64,000 nt of DNA from Plantibacter auratus (GTDB lineage Bacteria > Actinomycetota > Actinomycetes > Actinomycetales > Microbacteriaceae). The stretch lies in contig NZ_JBOBFV010000003.1 in assembly GCF_050587365.1 (NCBI RefSeq), positions 62,001 to 126,000 of the forward strand, read 5' to 3'. Below are positions 55,230-63,631 of this stretch, one piece after another; position 1 is the first letter of the stretch; the number at the start of each line of letters is the position of its first letter. Under the pieces are notes generated by a model. The model saw nothing but the letters and a program-made list of their open reading frames with translations, made no database searches and had not been told where the DNA came from. The position numbers and the translations under genes were made by a program.

Positions 55230-57524
55230 TCAGGCGGCCGGACGGAACCGGCGGAGGCGCAGGCTGTTGAGCACGACGAACACGCTGGAGAACGCCATCG
55301 CCGCACCCGCGATCATCGGGTTGAGGAGGCCGAGCGCAGCGAGCGGGATCGCCGCCACGTTGTAGGCGAACGCCCAGAACAGGTTGCCGCGGATGATCCC
55401 GAGCGTCCGCCGGGAGAGCCGGACGGCGTCGATCGCCGTGGCGAGGGAACCGGAGACGATGCTGAGGTCGGCTGCGCCCTTGGCCGCATCCGTACCCGTC
55501 CCCATGGCGATGCCGAGATCGGCCGTGGCGATCGCCGCGGCGTCGTTCACCCCGTCGCCGATCATCGCGACGCGGTGACCGGCCGCCTGGAGCCGTTCGA
55601 CGGCGGCGACCTTGTCGGAGGGGCTCGCGTCCGCGATCACCTCGGTGATCCCGATCTCCCCCGCGACCCGCGCTGCGACGGCCGCGTTGTCGCCGGTGAG
55701 GAGCACCGGTGTCATCCCCAGGGACACGGCGCGTCCGATGGCGGCGCGGGCCTCCGGCTTCACGGTGTCGGCGACCTCGACGACGCCGCGGACCTCGCCG
55801 TCCCAGGCGACGACCACCACGGTGCTCGCACGCTCCGCGGCTGCAGCCAGGGCGCTCGCCGCGTCCGGTCCGATGCGGAAGCCCTGGTCCTCCGCGAAGG
55901 CGGGACGTCCGGCCAACACGGTTCCTCCGGTGATCGTGCCGGTGACGCCGAGCCCCTCGAGGCTCGCGAAGTCCGAGACCACCGGACGAGTTGCATCGCG
56001 GCGGGTCGCTTCGGCGACGATCGCCTCGGCGATGGGGTGCTCGGAGGCCGCTTCGAGCGCCGCGCCGAGGGCGAGCACCTCATCCGTCGCACCGGACGCC
56101 CAGACCTCCGTGACACTCATCCGCCCGGACGTGACGGTCCCCGTCTTGTCGAGCACGATGCGGTCGATGCCGCTCGCCCGCTCGAGCGCCTCCGGACCGG
56201 CGATGAGGATGCCGAGCTGCGCGCCACGCCCCGTCCCGACGAGGAGGGCCACCGGTGTCGCGAGCCCCAGCGCACACGGGCAGGCGATGATGAGGACGGC
56301 GACCGCGGCGGTGAACGCCGCCTCCATGGTCGAGCCGGTGAGCGCCCACACGATGGCGGTGCCGAGGGCTATCACCAGGACGACCGGGACGAACACGCTC
56401 GAGACGCGGTCGGCGAGCCGTTGGACCCGGCTCTTCCCGAGCTGCGCCGCCTCGACCGCCTGAGCCATGCGCGCCAGCTGCGTCTCGGCGCCGACGGCCG
56501 TCGCCCGCACGACGAGACTGCCGCCGCGTGCGATCGTGCCACCGATGACCCGCGAGCCTGCCGTGAGCTCGACCGGGACGGACTCCCCCGTCACGAGACT
56601 CTCGTCGACACTCGCCGCCCCCTCGACGACGATTCCGTCGGTGGCGACGGACTCGCCGGGACGCACGAGGAAGTGGTCTCCGACGAGCAGCTGCTCGATC
56701 GGGATCCGTTCCTCGGTGCGGGTGGGCGCCATGAGGTCGGTGGGGTCCGGCGCGCGGTCCCGGAGCACGGAGACCTCGGAGGCACCCAGCGTCATGAGGT
56801 CGCGGAGTGCCTCGCCTGCCGCACGCTTCGAGCGCTGCTCGATGAGACGGCCGGCGAGCAGGAAGACGGTCACGCCGGCGGCCACCTCGAGGTACAGCGC
56901 GCTCGACGGGTCGGCGTCGGGTGCGAAGAAGGTGAACTCGTGCCGCATGCCCGTCATCCCGGCCATGCCGAAGAAGAGCGCCCAGACGGACCACAGGTAC
57001 GCGGCCCCCGTCCCGAGCGTGATGAGGGTGTCCATCGTCACCGAGCCGTGCCGCAGCGTCGCGAACGTCGCCCGGTGGAACGGGTACCCACCCCAGAAGA
57101 CGACCGGCGTCGCGAGGGTCAGCGAGAGCCACTGCCAGTGGTCGAACTGCCAGGCGGGGATCATCGCGAGCAGCACGACGGGCAACGCCAGCACCGCACT
57201 GACGACGAGGCGGGTGCGGAGCGTCGTCACGGTCGCCGTCGGGTCGGACGTCGTTCCCGACGTCGGAGCCTGCTCCAGGTTCGCCGCGGCGCGTTCGTCA
57301 GCGGACGGACGCACCGTCGCCGTGTAGCCGGCCTTCGCGACGGCTGCGACCAGCTCGTCCGCGGTGACGGTGGAGGGCGCGGTCACCGTCGCCCGTTCGG
57401 TCGCGAGGTTGACCTGCGCCTCGACACCGTCGAGCGCGGTCAGCCGCTTCTCGACGCGTGCCACGCAGCTCGCGCAGGTCATGCCCTCGATGTCGAGGTC
57501 GAGCTGGATGAGTGGCGCGCTCAT
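55230..57524 (-). CDS. copA: Copper-exporting P1B-type ATPase
   Basis: A 764-residue heavy-metal ATPase. One N-terminal metal-binding domain with GMTCASC (Cys17, Cys20); actuator TGES (312-315); membrane CPC motif (415-417); phosphorylation site DKTGT (459-463); the HP motif in SEHPIAEA; and GDGVNDAAA. Eight membrane segments are expected. The CPC and the NxxxxxxYN-type AFAYNVAAIPLAA region are those of Cu(I) exporters. Its ATG overlaps the copZ stop by one base (TGATG). It is driven from the copper-responsive promoter upstream of copZ. Confidence 0.96.
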   Translation of the reverse strand: MSAPLIQLDLDIEGMTCASCVARVEKRLTALDGVEAQVNLATERATVTAPSTVTADELVAAVAKAGYTATVRPSADERAAANLEQAPTSGTTSDPTATVTTLRTRLVVSAVLALPVVLLAMIPAWQFDHWQWLSLTLATPVVFWGGYPFHRATFATLRHGSVTMDTLITLGTGAAYLWSVWALFFGMAGMTGMRHEFTFFAPDADPSSALYLEVAAGVTVFLLAGRLIEQRSKRAAGEALRDLMTLGASEVSVLRDRAPDPTDLMAPTRTEERIPIEQLLVGDHFLVRPGESVATDGIVVEGAASVDESLVTGESVPVELTAGSRVIGGTIARGGSLVVRATAVGAETQLARMAQAVEAAQLGKSRVQRLADRVSSVFVPVVLVIALGTAIVWALTGSTMEAAFTAAVAVLIIACPCALGLATPVALLVGTGRGAQLGILIAGPEALERASGIDRIVLDKTGTVTSGRMSVTEVWASGATDEVLALGAALEAASEHPIAEAIVAEATRRDATRPVVSDFASLEGLGVTGTITGGTVLAGRPAFAEDQGFRIGPDAASALAAAAERASTVVVVAWDGEVRGVVEVADTVKPEARAAIGRAVSLGMTPVLLTGDNAAVAARVAGEIGITEVIADASPSDKVAAVERLQAAGHRVAMIGDGVNDAAAIATADLGIAMGTGTDAAKGAADLSIVSGSLATAIDAVRLSRRTLGIIRGNLFWAFAYNVAAIPLAALGLLNPMIAGAAMAFSSVFVVLNSLRLRRFRPAA

Positions 57525-57748
57525 CAGCGACGACCCACGAGGGTGTAGCCGGCCTCCTGGACGCCGGCACCGATGGCCGCCTCGTCGGCCGACGAGGCGC
57601 CCGAGACCGTGACCGTCCCCGCGTCGAGATCCACGGCGACCCCGTCGACGCCGGAGAGCGCGGAGAGCTCGGTCGTGACGGCGGACACGCAGTGCGCGCA
57701 GGTCATGCCGTCGACCCGGTAGGTGATGGTTGCGGTGGTTTCGGACAT
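57524..57748 (-). CDS. copZ: Copper chaperone (CopZ)
   Basis: A 74-residue heavy-metal-associated domain protein with RVDGMTCAHCVSAV (Cys15-x-x-Cys18 region) and GYTLVG at the end. It would carry Cu(I) to CopA, encoded directly downstream with overlapping stop/start. GAGGAGGAC lies upstream of ATG 57748. Its promoter holds a CsoR-type operator. Confidence 0.95.
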   Translation of the reverse strand: MSETTATITYRVDGMTCAHCVSAVTTELSALSGVDGVAVDLDAGTVTVSGASSADEAAIGAGVQEAGYTLVGRR

Positions 57749-57776
57749 GCGTCCTCCTCAGTGGATCGGAGCCTTC

Positions 57777-57805
57777 ACTATACCCCCAGGGGGTACCTGT
57801 TGCAA
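57777..57805 (-). promoter_or_regulatory. copZA promoter with CsoR-type operator
   Basis: On the minus strand, TTGCAA (57805-57800) and TATAGT (57782-57777) form near-ideal -35 and -10 boxes with a 17-nt spacer. The spacer contains TACCCCCAGGGGGTA (57781-57795), a perfect 15-bp palindrome of the type bound by copper-sensing CsoR repressors. Copper binding by CsoR should release the site and induce copZ-copA. No csoR gene is visible in this window. Confidence 0.85.
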
Positions 57806-57901
57806 CCGATCCGGCGCGACATGACGGCGAACTGATGAGGCATCGACACCGGGACGGCCGTCGCTCGACCGCGTGCATCCCGGCGCCGAGCGCGGACGAG
57901 C

Positions 57902-58495
57902 TCAGTCGGCCCGCACCGGGCCGATCGTCATCCAGGCGACCGCCGTATTCGAGCAGGCCGGGACGGCTGACGAGGCCACGAAGACCGCCGTGAACGAGTG
58001 CGGCGGGTAGACCCGATAGCCGTCGCCGGTCACCGCCTCGCAGTCGTCGAGCGGCCCGCCGTCGGATCCGATGTTGACCGAGGTGAGGGTCGCCGACGCC
58101 GAACCTCCCGCTGGAAGCGTCACATCGGTCGGCGCCGCGTCCTCCTGCTGGACCGCTGCGGCGCCCAACTGGGTGCCGTCGCCGTCTCCGACGACCGAGA
58201 CCCCCGGAGCCCCGCGGAGGACACACGATTCCTGACCGGTGTTCGTGAACACGACGTTGGAGGAGATGCTGCCCGCACCTGCATCGGCCCCCGAGACGGT
58301 GACCTGGAGGACGCTGTCCGCGCACTGGCCCGCCGGCGCGTTCGGATCGACCGCAGCCGTCGACGTCGGGCTGCTCGTCGGTGATGGAGCCGCCGACGTC
58401 GCGATCGCCGAGGGGGACGGAGCGGGAGACCCCGCGCAACCTGCCAGGAGCAGGACGACGGCGAGCGGTGTGATGGTGAGGAGGGATCGGCGCAT
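57902..58495 (-). CDS. DUF4232 lipoprotein
   Basis: A 197-residue lipoprotein. The signal peptide ends with the lipobox LLLAGC (Cys20), so the mature protein is lipid-anchored outside the membrane. A Ser/Pro/Thr-rich linker (about 22-50) is followed by a beta-rich domain with CADSVLQVTVSGADAGAGSI and FTNTGQESCVLRGAPGVSVV, typical of DUF4232. Four Cys remain in the mature domain and may pair. ATG 58495 is 6 nt from TAGCGT. Function unknown. Confidence 0.85.
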   Translation of the reverse strand: MRRSLLTITPLAVVLLLAGCAGSPAPSPSAIATSAAPSPTSSPTSTAAVDPNAPAGQCADSVLQVTVSGADAGAGSISSNVVFTNTGQESCVLRGAPGVSVVGDGDGTQLGAAAVQQEDAAPTDVTLPAGGSASATLTSVNIGSDGGPLDDCEAVTGDGYRVYPPHSFTAVFVASSAVPACSNTAVAWMTIGPVRAD

Positions 58496-58501
58496 GCGCT
58501 C

Positions 58502-58507
58502 ACGCTA
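58502..58507 (-). promoter_or_regulatory. Leaderless -10 element of the DUF4232 gene
   Basis: TAGCGT is followed by 6 nt (GAGCGC) and ATG 58495. Confidence 0.5.
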
Positions 58508-58574
58508 GCGACCGGGCGAGTCCGACGCCAGGGAGCGACGTCCCCTGTCGACGTCCGGAGACCCTCCGCGGCGT

Positions 58575-59573
58575 TCAGCCGAGGAGACCGAGCTCACCCA
58601 CCGCAGCACGCTCCTCCTCGAGTTCCGCCACGGAGGCGTCGATACGCCGCTGCCAGACGGGCGCGATGTCGAGCCCCTCGACGACCTCCCAGCGTCCGTC
58701 GACCGAGCGGGCCGGGAACGAACTCACGAGCCCCTCCGGCACGCCGTACCAGCCCTCCGAGGGGAGCGCCACGGACGTCCAGCGCTCCGGCCGGCCCGGG
58801 GTCGCCGTGCCGTTCACCCAGTCATGCACGTGATCGATGGCGGCGGCAGCGGCCGAGGCGGCGGACGACGAGCCCCGGACCGCGATGATCTCCGCACCGC
58901 GCTTCGCCACCCGTGGGATGAACTCGTCGGCGATCCACTCCTCGTCGACGAGTTCGAGGGCCGGACGACCACCGACCGTCGCGTGGGAGAGGTCCGGCAC
59001 CTGGGTCGCCGAGTGATTGCCCCAGATCACGACGCCGTCGATCTCGGACACGGCTGCGCCGGTCTTGGCGGCCAACTGCGCGACGGCGCGGTTGTGGTCG
59101 AGTCGGGTCAGGGCGGTGAACCGTTCGGCCGGCACCCCGGCGGCGGCCGACTGCGCGATGAGTGCGTTCGTGTTGGCCGGGTTGCCGACCACCAGGACGC
59201 GCACGTCGTCGGCCGCACCGGCTCCGATCGCCGCGCCCTGCGGTGCGAAGATCCCGCCGTTGGCCGCGAGGAGGTCGGCTCGTTCCATGCCCGGACCACG
59301 TGGACGGGCACCGACGAGCAGGGCGACGTCCACCCCGTCGAAGGCGCGCGACATCTCGGTCGTCGCCTCCACCCCGGCCAGGAGCGGGAACGCGCAGTCC
59401 TGCAGTTCCAAGGCCGTCCCCTCGGCCGCTCCGAGACCCTGCGGGATCTCGAGCAGGCGCAGGACGACGGGCCGGTCCGGCCCCAGCAGCTGACCTGACG
59501 CGATGCGGAAGAGCAGGGAGTAGCCGATCTGGCCTCCGGCTCCGGTGACGGTGACGACGGTGGGTTCGCTCAT
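58575..59573 (-). CDS. mdh: Malate dehydrogenase
   Basis: A 332-residue NAD-dependent dehydrogenase of the TCA cycle. The Rossmann motif VTGAGGQIGYSLLFRIASG is at the start; ARPRGPGMERADLL holds the mobile-loop Arg residues; VVGNPANTNALIA, TRLDHNRA (Asp/His region) and VIWGNHSATQVPDL (catalytic His) follow. This is the MDH type 2 (cytosolic-like) form common in actinobacteria. ATG 59573 is 6 nt from TAGCGT. The upstream SDR gene stops only nine bases before it. Confidence 0.95.
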   Translation of the reverse strand: MSEPTVVTVTGAGGQIGYSLLFRIASGQLLGPDRPVVLRLLEIPQGLGAAEGTALELQDCAFPLLAGVEATTEMSRAFDGVDVALLVGARPRGPGMERADLLAANGGIFAPQGAAIGAGAADDVRVLVVGNPANTNALIAQSAAAGVPAERFTALTRLDHNRAVAQLAAKTGAAVSEIDGVVIWGNHSATQVPDLSHATVGGRPALELVDEEWIADEFIPRVAKRGAEIIAVRGSSSAASAAAAAIDHVHDWVNGTATPGRPERWTSVALPSEGWYGVPEGLVSSFPARSVDGRWEVVEGLDIAPVWQRRIDASVAELEEERAAVGELGLLG

Positions 59574-59579
59574 ACGCCC

Positions 59580-59585
59580 ACGCTA
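59580..59585 (-). promoter_or_regulatory. Leaderless -10 element of mdh
   Basis: TAGCGT is followed by 6 nt (GGGCGT) and ATG 59573. It overlaps the stop codon of the upstream SDR gene, so mdh can be read from its own start. Confidence 0.5.
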
Positions 59586-61181
59586 CTCCGCGGCCTCCGG
59601 GGTGGGTCGTGAGGCCTGCAGGTCCGCCTCGGCGGAGTCGACCGCCTCGTGCTCCTCCGGGGACACCGGCCCCACCCGGCTCTTCCGTTGGGCCGAGGAC
59701 TCGGACGGCAGCGCGACGGCCGCCTCCGTGATGCGGTTCGCCATCCCGTTGAAGATGATCCCGTGGAACGGCAGGATCGCGAACCAGTAGAGGCGTCCGC
59801 CGAGCCCCTTCGGGAAGAAGACGGCGCGCTGCCGGTAGACCGAGCCGTCCCCGACCGGGGTCGCGCTCATCTCCAGCCACGCGAGACCGGGCACGCGCAT
59901 CTCGGCGCGCAGGCGAAGCATCCGACCACGTTCGAGGTACTCCACGCGCCAGAAGTCGAGGGCGTCCCCGACGCTCAGGTGCTGCGGATCGTCGCGACCA
60001 CGTCGCAACCCGACACCACCGACGAGCTTGTCCATCCAGCCACGGATCGCCCACGCCAACGGGAAGGAGTACCACCCGTTCTCGCCGCCGATGGACTCGA
60101 TCACCGAGAAGAGCCGGTCGGCGCCCGCGGAGGTCTTCCGTTCCTTGAGATCGATGTAGACGGTGTGTCCGGCCCAGTCGGGGTCGCTCGGCAGCGGGTC
60201 GCTCGGCGCGCCGTCCACGGTCGCGTTCCGCCAGGAGGTCTCGACCTCACCGTCGCGCATGCGCTGCAGCGCGAGGCGCACCGCGCGTCGGTACCCCGTC
60301 AGACCGCCCTCCGGCGGCGGGATGACCGCGTCGATGTCGTGGTCGCCCATGACGCAGTCGACGAGCAGCGACTCGATGATCGGCGACGCGAGCCGGCGCG
60401 GGATCGGGGTCACGAGGTTCACCCACTGCGAGGCCAACCACGGGGTGAGGACCGGGAGCGGCGCGATCGGGCGCTGCGGGAGGCCGGCCTCGACCGCATA
60501 GCCGTTCATCATCTGTCCGTACCGGAGGACGTCGGGGCCGCCGATGTCGAAGGCCCGGTTCACGTCGCGGTCGACCTCGGCGCTCGCCAGCAGGTAGTGC
60601 AGGACGTCACGGACCGCGATCGGCTGGATGAAGTTCCGGACCCAGCGCGGCGCCGGCATGTACGGCAGGATGTCCGTCAGATGGCGGATCATCTCGAAGG
60701 AGGTCGATCCCGAACCGATGACCACGCCGGCCTGCAGGACGATCGTCGGAACGCCCGAGGCGAGCAGGATCCGCCCGACCTCGGTGCGGGACCGCAGGTG
60801 CTTCGACAGCTCGACGCCCTCGGGGTGCAGGCCACCGAGGTAGACGATGCGCGACACCCCTGCCGCGGCAGCGCCGGCGGCCACGTGCTCCGCGGCGTCG
60901 AGCTCCGTCTGCTCGAAGTCGCCCTTGCCACCCATGGAGTGCACGAGGTAGTAGACGACGTCGACATCCACGCAGGCCGATGCGACCTGAGCCGCGTCTC
61001 CGAGATCACCCTCGACGACCTCCACCTGATCGCGCCAGGGCACGTCGGTGAGCTTCTGCGGCGATCGCACGAGCACCCGGACCGTGTATCCGGCCTCCAG
61101 CAGCCGCGGCACGAGCCGCCCGCCGATGTAGCCGGTGGCACCCGTGACGAGCACGCGCTTCGGAGTCGATGATTCGGTCAT
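59583..61181 (-). CDS. SDR family protein with C-terminal DUF2867
   Basis: A 532-residue two-domain protein. The N-terminal atypical SDR (about 8-290) has LVTGATGYIGGRLVPRLLEA and VDVVYYLVHSMG, and lacks a full Tyr-x3-Lys catalytic pair that I can identify. The C-terminal DUF2867 (about 330-500) has HTVYIDLKERKTSAGADRLF and AFFPKGLGGRLYWFAILPFH. The frame is open to 61265, but ATG 61181 is supported by TAACGT 7 nt upstream. Likely nucleotide-binding and perhaps membrane-associated; function unknown. Confidence 0.85.
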   Translation of the reverse strand: MTESSTPKRVLVTGATGYIGGRLVPRLLEAGYTVRVLVRSPQKLTDVPWRDQVEVVEGDLGDAAQVASACVDVDVVYYLVHSMGGKGDFEQTELDAAEHVAAGAAAAGVSRIVYLGGLHPEGVELSKHLRSRTEVGRILLASGVPTIVLQAGVVIGSGSTSFEMIRHLTDILPYMPAPRWVRNFIQPIAVRDVLHYLLASAEVDRDVNRAFDIGGPDVLRYGQMMNGYAVEAGLPQRPIAPLPVLTPWLASQWVNLVTPIPRRLASPIIESLLVDCVMGDHDIDAVIPPPEGGLTGYRRAVRLALQRMRDGEVETSWRNATVDGAPSDPLPSDPDWAGHTVYIDLKERKTSAGADRLFSVIESIGGENGWYSFPLAWAIRGWMDKLVGGVGLRRGRDDPQHLSVGDALDFWRVEYLERGRMLRLRAEMRVPGLAWLEMSATPVGDGSVYRQRAVFFPKGLGGRLYWFAILPFHGIIFNGMANRITEAAVALPSESSAQRKSRVGPVSPEEHEAVDSAEADLQASRPTPEAAE

Positions 61182-61188
61182 GGGTGCA

Positions 61189-61194
61189 ACGTTA
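61189..61194 (-). promoter_or_regulatory. Leaderless -10 element of the SDR/DUF2867 gene
   Basis: TAACGT is followed by 7 nt and ATG 61181. Its -35 region would fall within the 36-bp palindrome at 61208-61243. Confidence 0.45.
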
Positions 61195-61207
61195 CGACCC
61201 GTCGACG

Positions 61208-61243
61208 ACAGCGGCGCCCGGCTGTACAGCCGGGCGCCGCTGT
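61208..61243 (-). terminator. Perfect 36-bp palindrome ending the deoC operon
   Basis: An unbroken 18-bp inverted repeat centred on TGTACA lies 29 bases after the last stop of the aldehyde dehydrogenase operon. As RNA it forms a very stable hairpin. It stands just upstream of the leaderless SDR promoter. Confidence 0.7.
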
Positions 61244-61271
61244 GCAAGCACCACGCGGGTGCCACGAGTCG

Positions 61272-62132
61272 CTACAGGAGCGCCTTCGTGTGCCAGACGG
61301 TCTTCACCTCGGTGAACGCGGTGATCCGGTCGAGACTCGCGGGGACCGAGCCCCGGAAACCGTTCGGGCGGACCACCCGCTTGAGCGTCTCGGCCGCGAG
61401 GACCTCGAGCTCGATCCAGTCGAGCTCGCCGGCGCCGGCGAGGTCGATCGCGTTGACGTCGGCACGCGATGCGAGCCACGGAGCCATCTCAGCCGGCGAT
61501 CCGGTCAGCACGTTCACGACACCGCCGGGGACGTCACTCGTGGCGAGCACCTCGGCGAGGCTGATCGACGAGAGCGGCAGGCGCTCACTCGCGATCACGA
61601 CGATCGTGTTCCCCGCGACCAGCGCTGGAGCGACGACGCTCACGAATCCGAGGAGCGACGAGTCCTGCGGCGCGATGAGCGCGACGACGCCAGTCGGCTC
61701 CGGAACCGAGAGGTTGAAGTACGGACCCGAGACGGGGTTCGCTCCCCCGACCACCTGGACGTACTTGTCCGCCCAGCCCGCGTACCAGACCCAGAGGTCG
61801 ATGGCCTCGTCGACCTGTGCTGCGGCCTTCGCCTGCGAGACGCCTTCAGCCTGGACGATCTCCTCGATGAACTGCGCCCGCCGACCCTCGAGCAGCTCGG
61901 CGATACGGTACAGCACCTGCCCGCGGTTGTAGGCGGTGGCACCCGACCAGCCGGCCAGCGCCGATCGTGCGGCGACCACTGCGTCGCGGGCGTCCTTCCG
62001 CGAGGCGAGCGATGCGTTCGCGAGGAACTCCCCCTTGGCGTTCGTCACCTCGTACGTCCTTCCGGATTCGCTGCGTGGGAACTTGCCGCCGATGGCGAGC
62101 TTGTAGGTCTTCGGGATGGTGAGCCGGCTCAT
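61272..62132 (-). CDS. Half-length aldehyde dehydrogenase-like protein
   Basis: A 286-residue member of the ALDH superfamily, against about 480-500 for complete enzymes. It keeps the N-terminal NAD-binding part (YKLAIGGKFPRSESGRTYEV, GVVALIAPQDSSLLGFVSVV, VPGGVVNVLTG) but has no catalytic Cys loop and no LELGGK Glu motif; the end is TAFTEVKTVWHTKALL. The ATG overlaps the stop of the complete ALDH gene (ATGA). It therefore is a coupled pseudoenzyme, probably a partner subunit rather than a decaying gene. The same deoC-ALDH-short ALDH order occurs in other actinobacteria as I recall. Confidence 0.85.
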   Translation of the reverse strand: MSRLTIPKTYKLAIGGKFPRSESGRTYEVTNAKGEFLANASLASRKDARDAVVAARSALAGWSGATAYNRGQVLYRIAELLEGRRAQFIEEIVQAEGVSQAKAAAQVDEAIDLWVWYAGWADKYVQVVGGANPVSGPYFNLSVPEPTGVVALIAPQDSSLLGFVSVVAPALVAGNTIVVIASERLPLSSISLAEVLATSDVPGGVVNVLTGSPAEMAPWLASRADVNAIDLAGAGELDWIELEVLAAETLKRVVRPNGFRGSVPASLDRITAFTEVKTVWHTKALL

Positions 62133-63625
62133 CGCTGGGCTCCCTTCTTGGCAGCCTTGGGAGCTGCGGTGGGGGCGGACACTGCGGAACCGGCCGGCGC
62201 GAGGTAGGCACCGAGCCCGTGGCGACCACCCTCGCGGCCGTACCCCGACTCCTGGTACCCGCCGAACGGGCTGGCTGGATCGAACCGGTTGAAGGTGTTC
62301 GCCCAGATGACGCCGGCGCGGAGCTTGTCCGCGACCGCGAGGATCCGGCTGCCCTTGTCGCTCCAGATCCCGGCCGACAATCCGTACGGGGTGTTGTTCG
62401 CCTTCGCGATGGCCTCCGCGGGCGTCCGGAAGGACATGACCGAGAGGACCGGCCCGAAGATCTCCTCGCGGGCGATCCGGTGACTGGTGGACACGTTCGT
62501 GAAGATCGTCGGCGCGAACCAGAACCCGTTCTCGGGCAGCTCGCAGTCCGGGCTCCACCGTTCGGCGCCTTCGAGCTCGCCGATGTCCGAGAGCTCGCGG
62601 ATGCGGGCCAACTGCTCGGCCGAGTTGATCGCGCCGACATCCGTGTTCTTGTCGAGCGGGTCGCCGACGCGCAGCGTCTGCAGACGGCTCTTCAAGCGGT
62701 CGACGACCTCGTCGTGGATGCTCTCCTGGACGAGGAGCCGGGATCCGGCGCAGCAGACGTGACCCTGGTTGAAGAAGATGCCGTTGACGATGCCTTCGAT
62801 GGCCTGGTCGATCGGTGCGTCGTCGAACACGATGTTCGCGGCCTTGCCACCGAGCTCGAGCGTCAGGCGCTTGTCGCTGCCGGCGATGGTCTTCGCGATC
62901 TCGCGCCCGACGGCGGTCGACCCGGTGAAGGCGACCTTGTTGACGTCGGGGTGGCGCACGATCGCCGCGCCGGTCGCTCCGGCACCGGTGACGATGTTCA
63001 CGACACCGGCCGGCAGCTCGGCCTGCTGGAGGATCTCGGCGAAGATGAGCGCCGTAAGCGGCGTGGTCTCGGCCGGCTTGATGACGACCGTATTGCCGGC
63101 GGCGAGCGCCGGTGCGACCTTCCACGCGAGCATGAGGAGCGGGAAGTTCCACGGGATGACCTGCCCGGCCACGCCGAGGGCGCGCGGGTTCGCCCCGAGG
63201 CCCGCGTAGTCGAGCTTGTCGGCCCAACCGGCGTAGTAGAAGAACCAGGCGGCGACGAGCGGGACGTCGACGTCGCGGGACTCCTTGATCGGCTTGCCGT
63301 TGTCGAGGCTCTCCGCCACGGCGAGCTCGCGGGCGCGCTCCTGGACGAGGCGCGCGATCCGGAAGAGGTACTTGCCGCGGTCGGCGCCCGACAGCTTCGA
63401 CCACACGCGGTCGTAGGCACGCCGCGCGGCGGTGACGGCGCGATCGACGTCGGCGTCACTCGCCGCGGAGATCGTCGCGATCGACTGCTCGGTGCTCGGC
63501 GAGATCGTCTGGAAGGAGCCACCCGTGCCCTCGGTGAACTCGCCGTCGATGAAGAGGCCGTATTCGGAACGGAGGTGGAGGACGGAGGTCGACTCCGGGG
63601 CTGGTGCGTATTCGAGGAAGCTCAT
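62129..63625 (-). CDS. Aldehyde dehydrogenase of the deoC operon
   Basis: A 498-residue complete ALDH. IPWNFPLLMLAWKVAPALAA, TLELGGKAANIVFDD (catalytic Glu) and FNQGHVCCAGSRLLV (nucleophile Cys) are intact; FGGYQESGYGREGG ends the fold, and a Lys/Ala/Pro tail of about 25 residues follows. It begins 7 bases after the deoC stop and overlaps the short ALDH gene. It likely oxidises acetaldehyde released by DeoC during deoxyribose breakdown. Confidence 0.92.
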   Translation of the reverse strand: MSFLEYAPAPESTSVLHLRSEYGLFIDGEFTEGTGGSFQTISPSTEQSIATISAASDADVDRAVTAARRAYDRVWSKLSGADRGKYLFRIARLVQERARELAVAESLDNGKPIKESRDVDVPLVAAWFFYYAGWADKLDYAGLGANPRALGVAGQVIPWNFPLLMLAWKVAPALAAGNTVVIKPAETTPLTALIFAEILQQAELPAGVVNIVTGAGATGAAIVRHPDVNKVAFTGSTAVGREIAKTIAGSDKRLTLELGGKAANIVFDDAPIDQAIEGIVNGIFFNQGHVCCAGSRLLVQESIHDEVVDRLKSRLQTLRVGDPLDKNTDVGAINSAEQLARIRELSDIGELEGAERWSPDCELPENGFWFAPTIFTNVSTSHRIAREEIFGPVLSVMSFRTPAEAIAKANNTPYGLSAGIWSDKGSRILAVADKLRAGVIWANTFNRFDPASPFGGYQESGYGREGGRHGLGAYLAPAGSAVSAPTAAPKAAKKGAQR

Positions 63626-63631
63626 GATGTC

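Noticed and set aside
54678..57548. A 956-codon plus-strand open frame
   Set aside because: Antisense to copA and the GAF regulator, charged low-complexity composition, no motif; a shadow of real genes.
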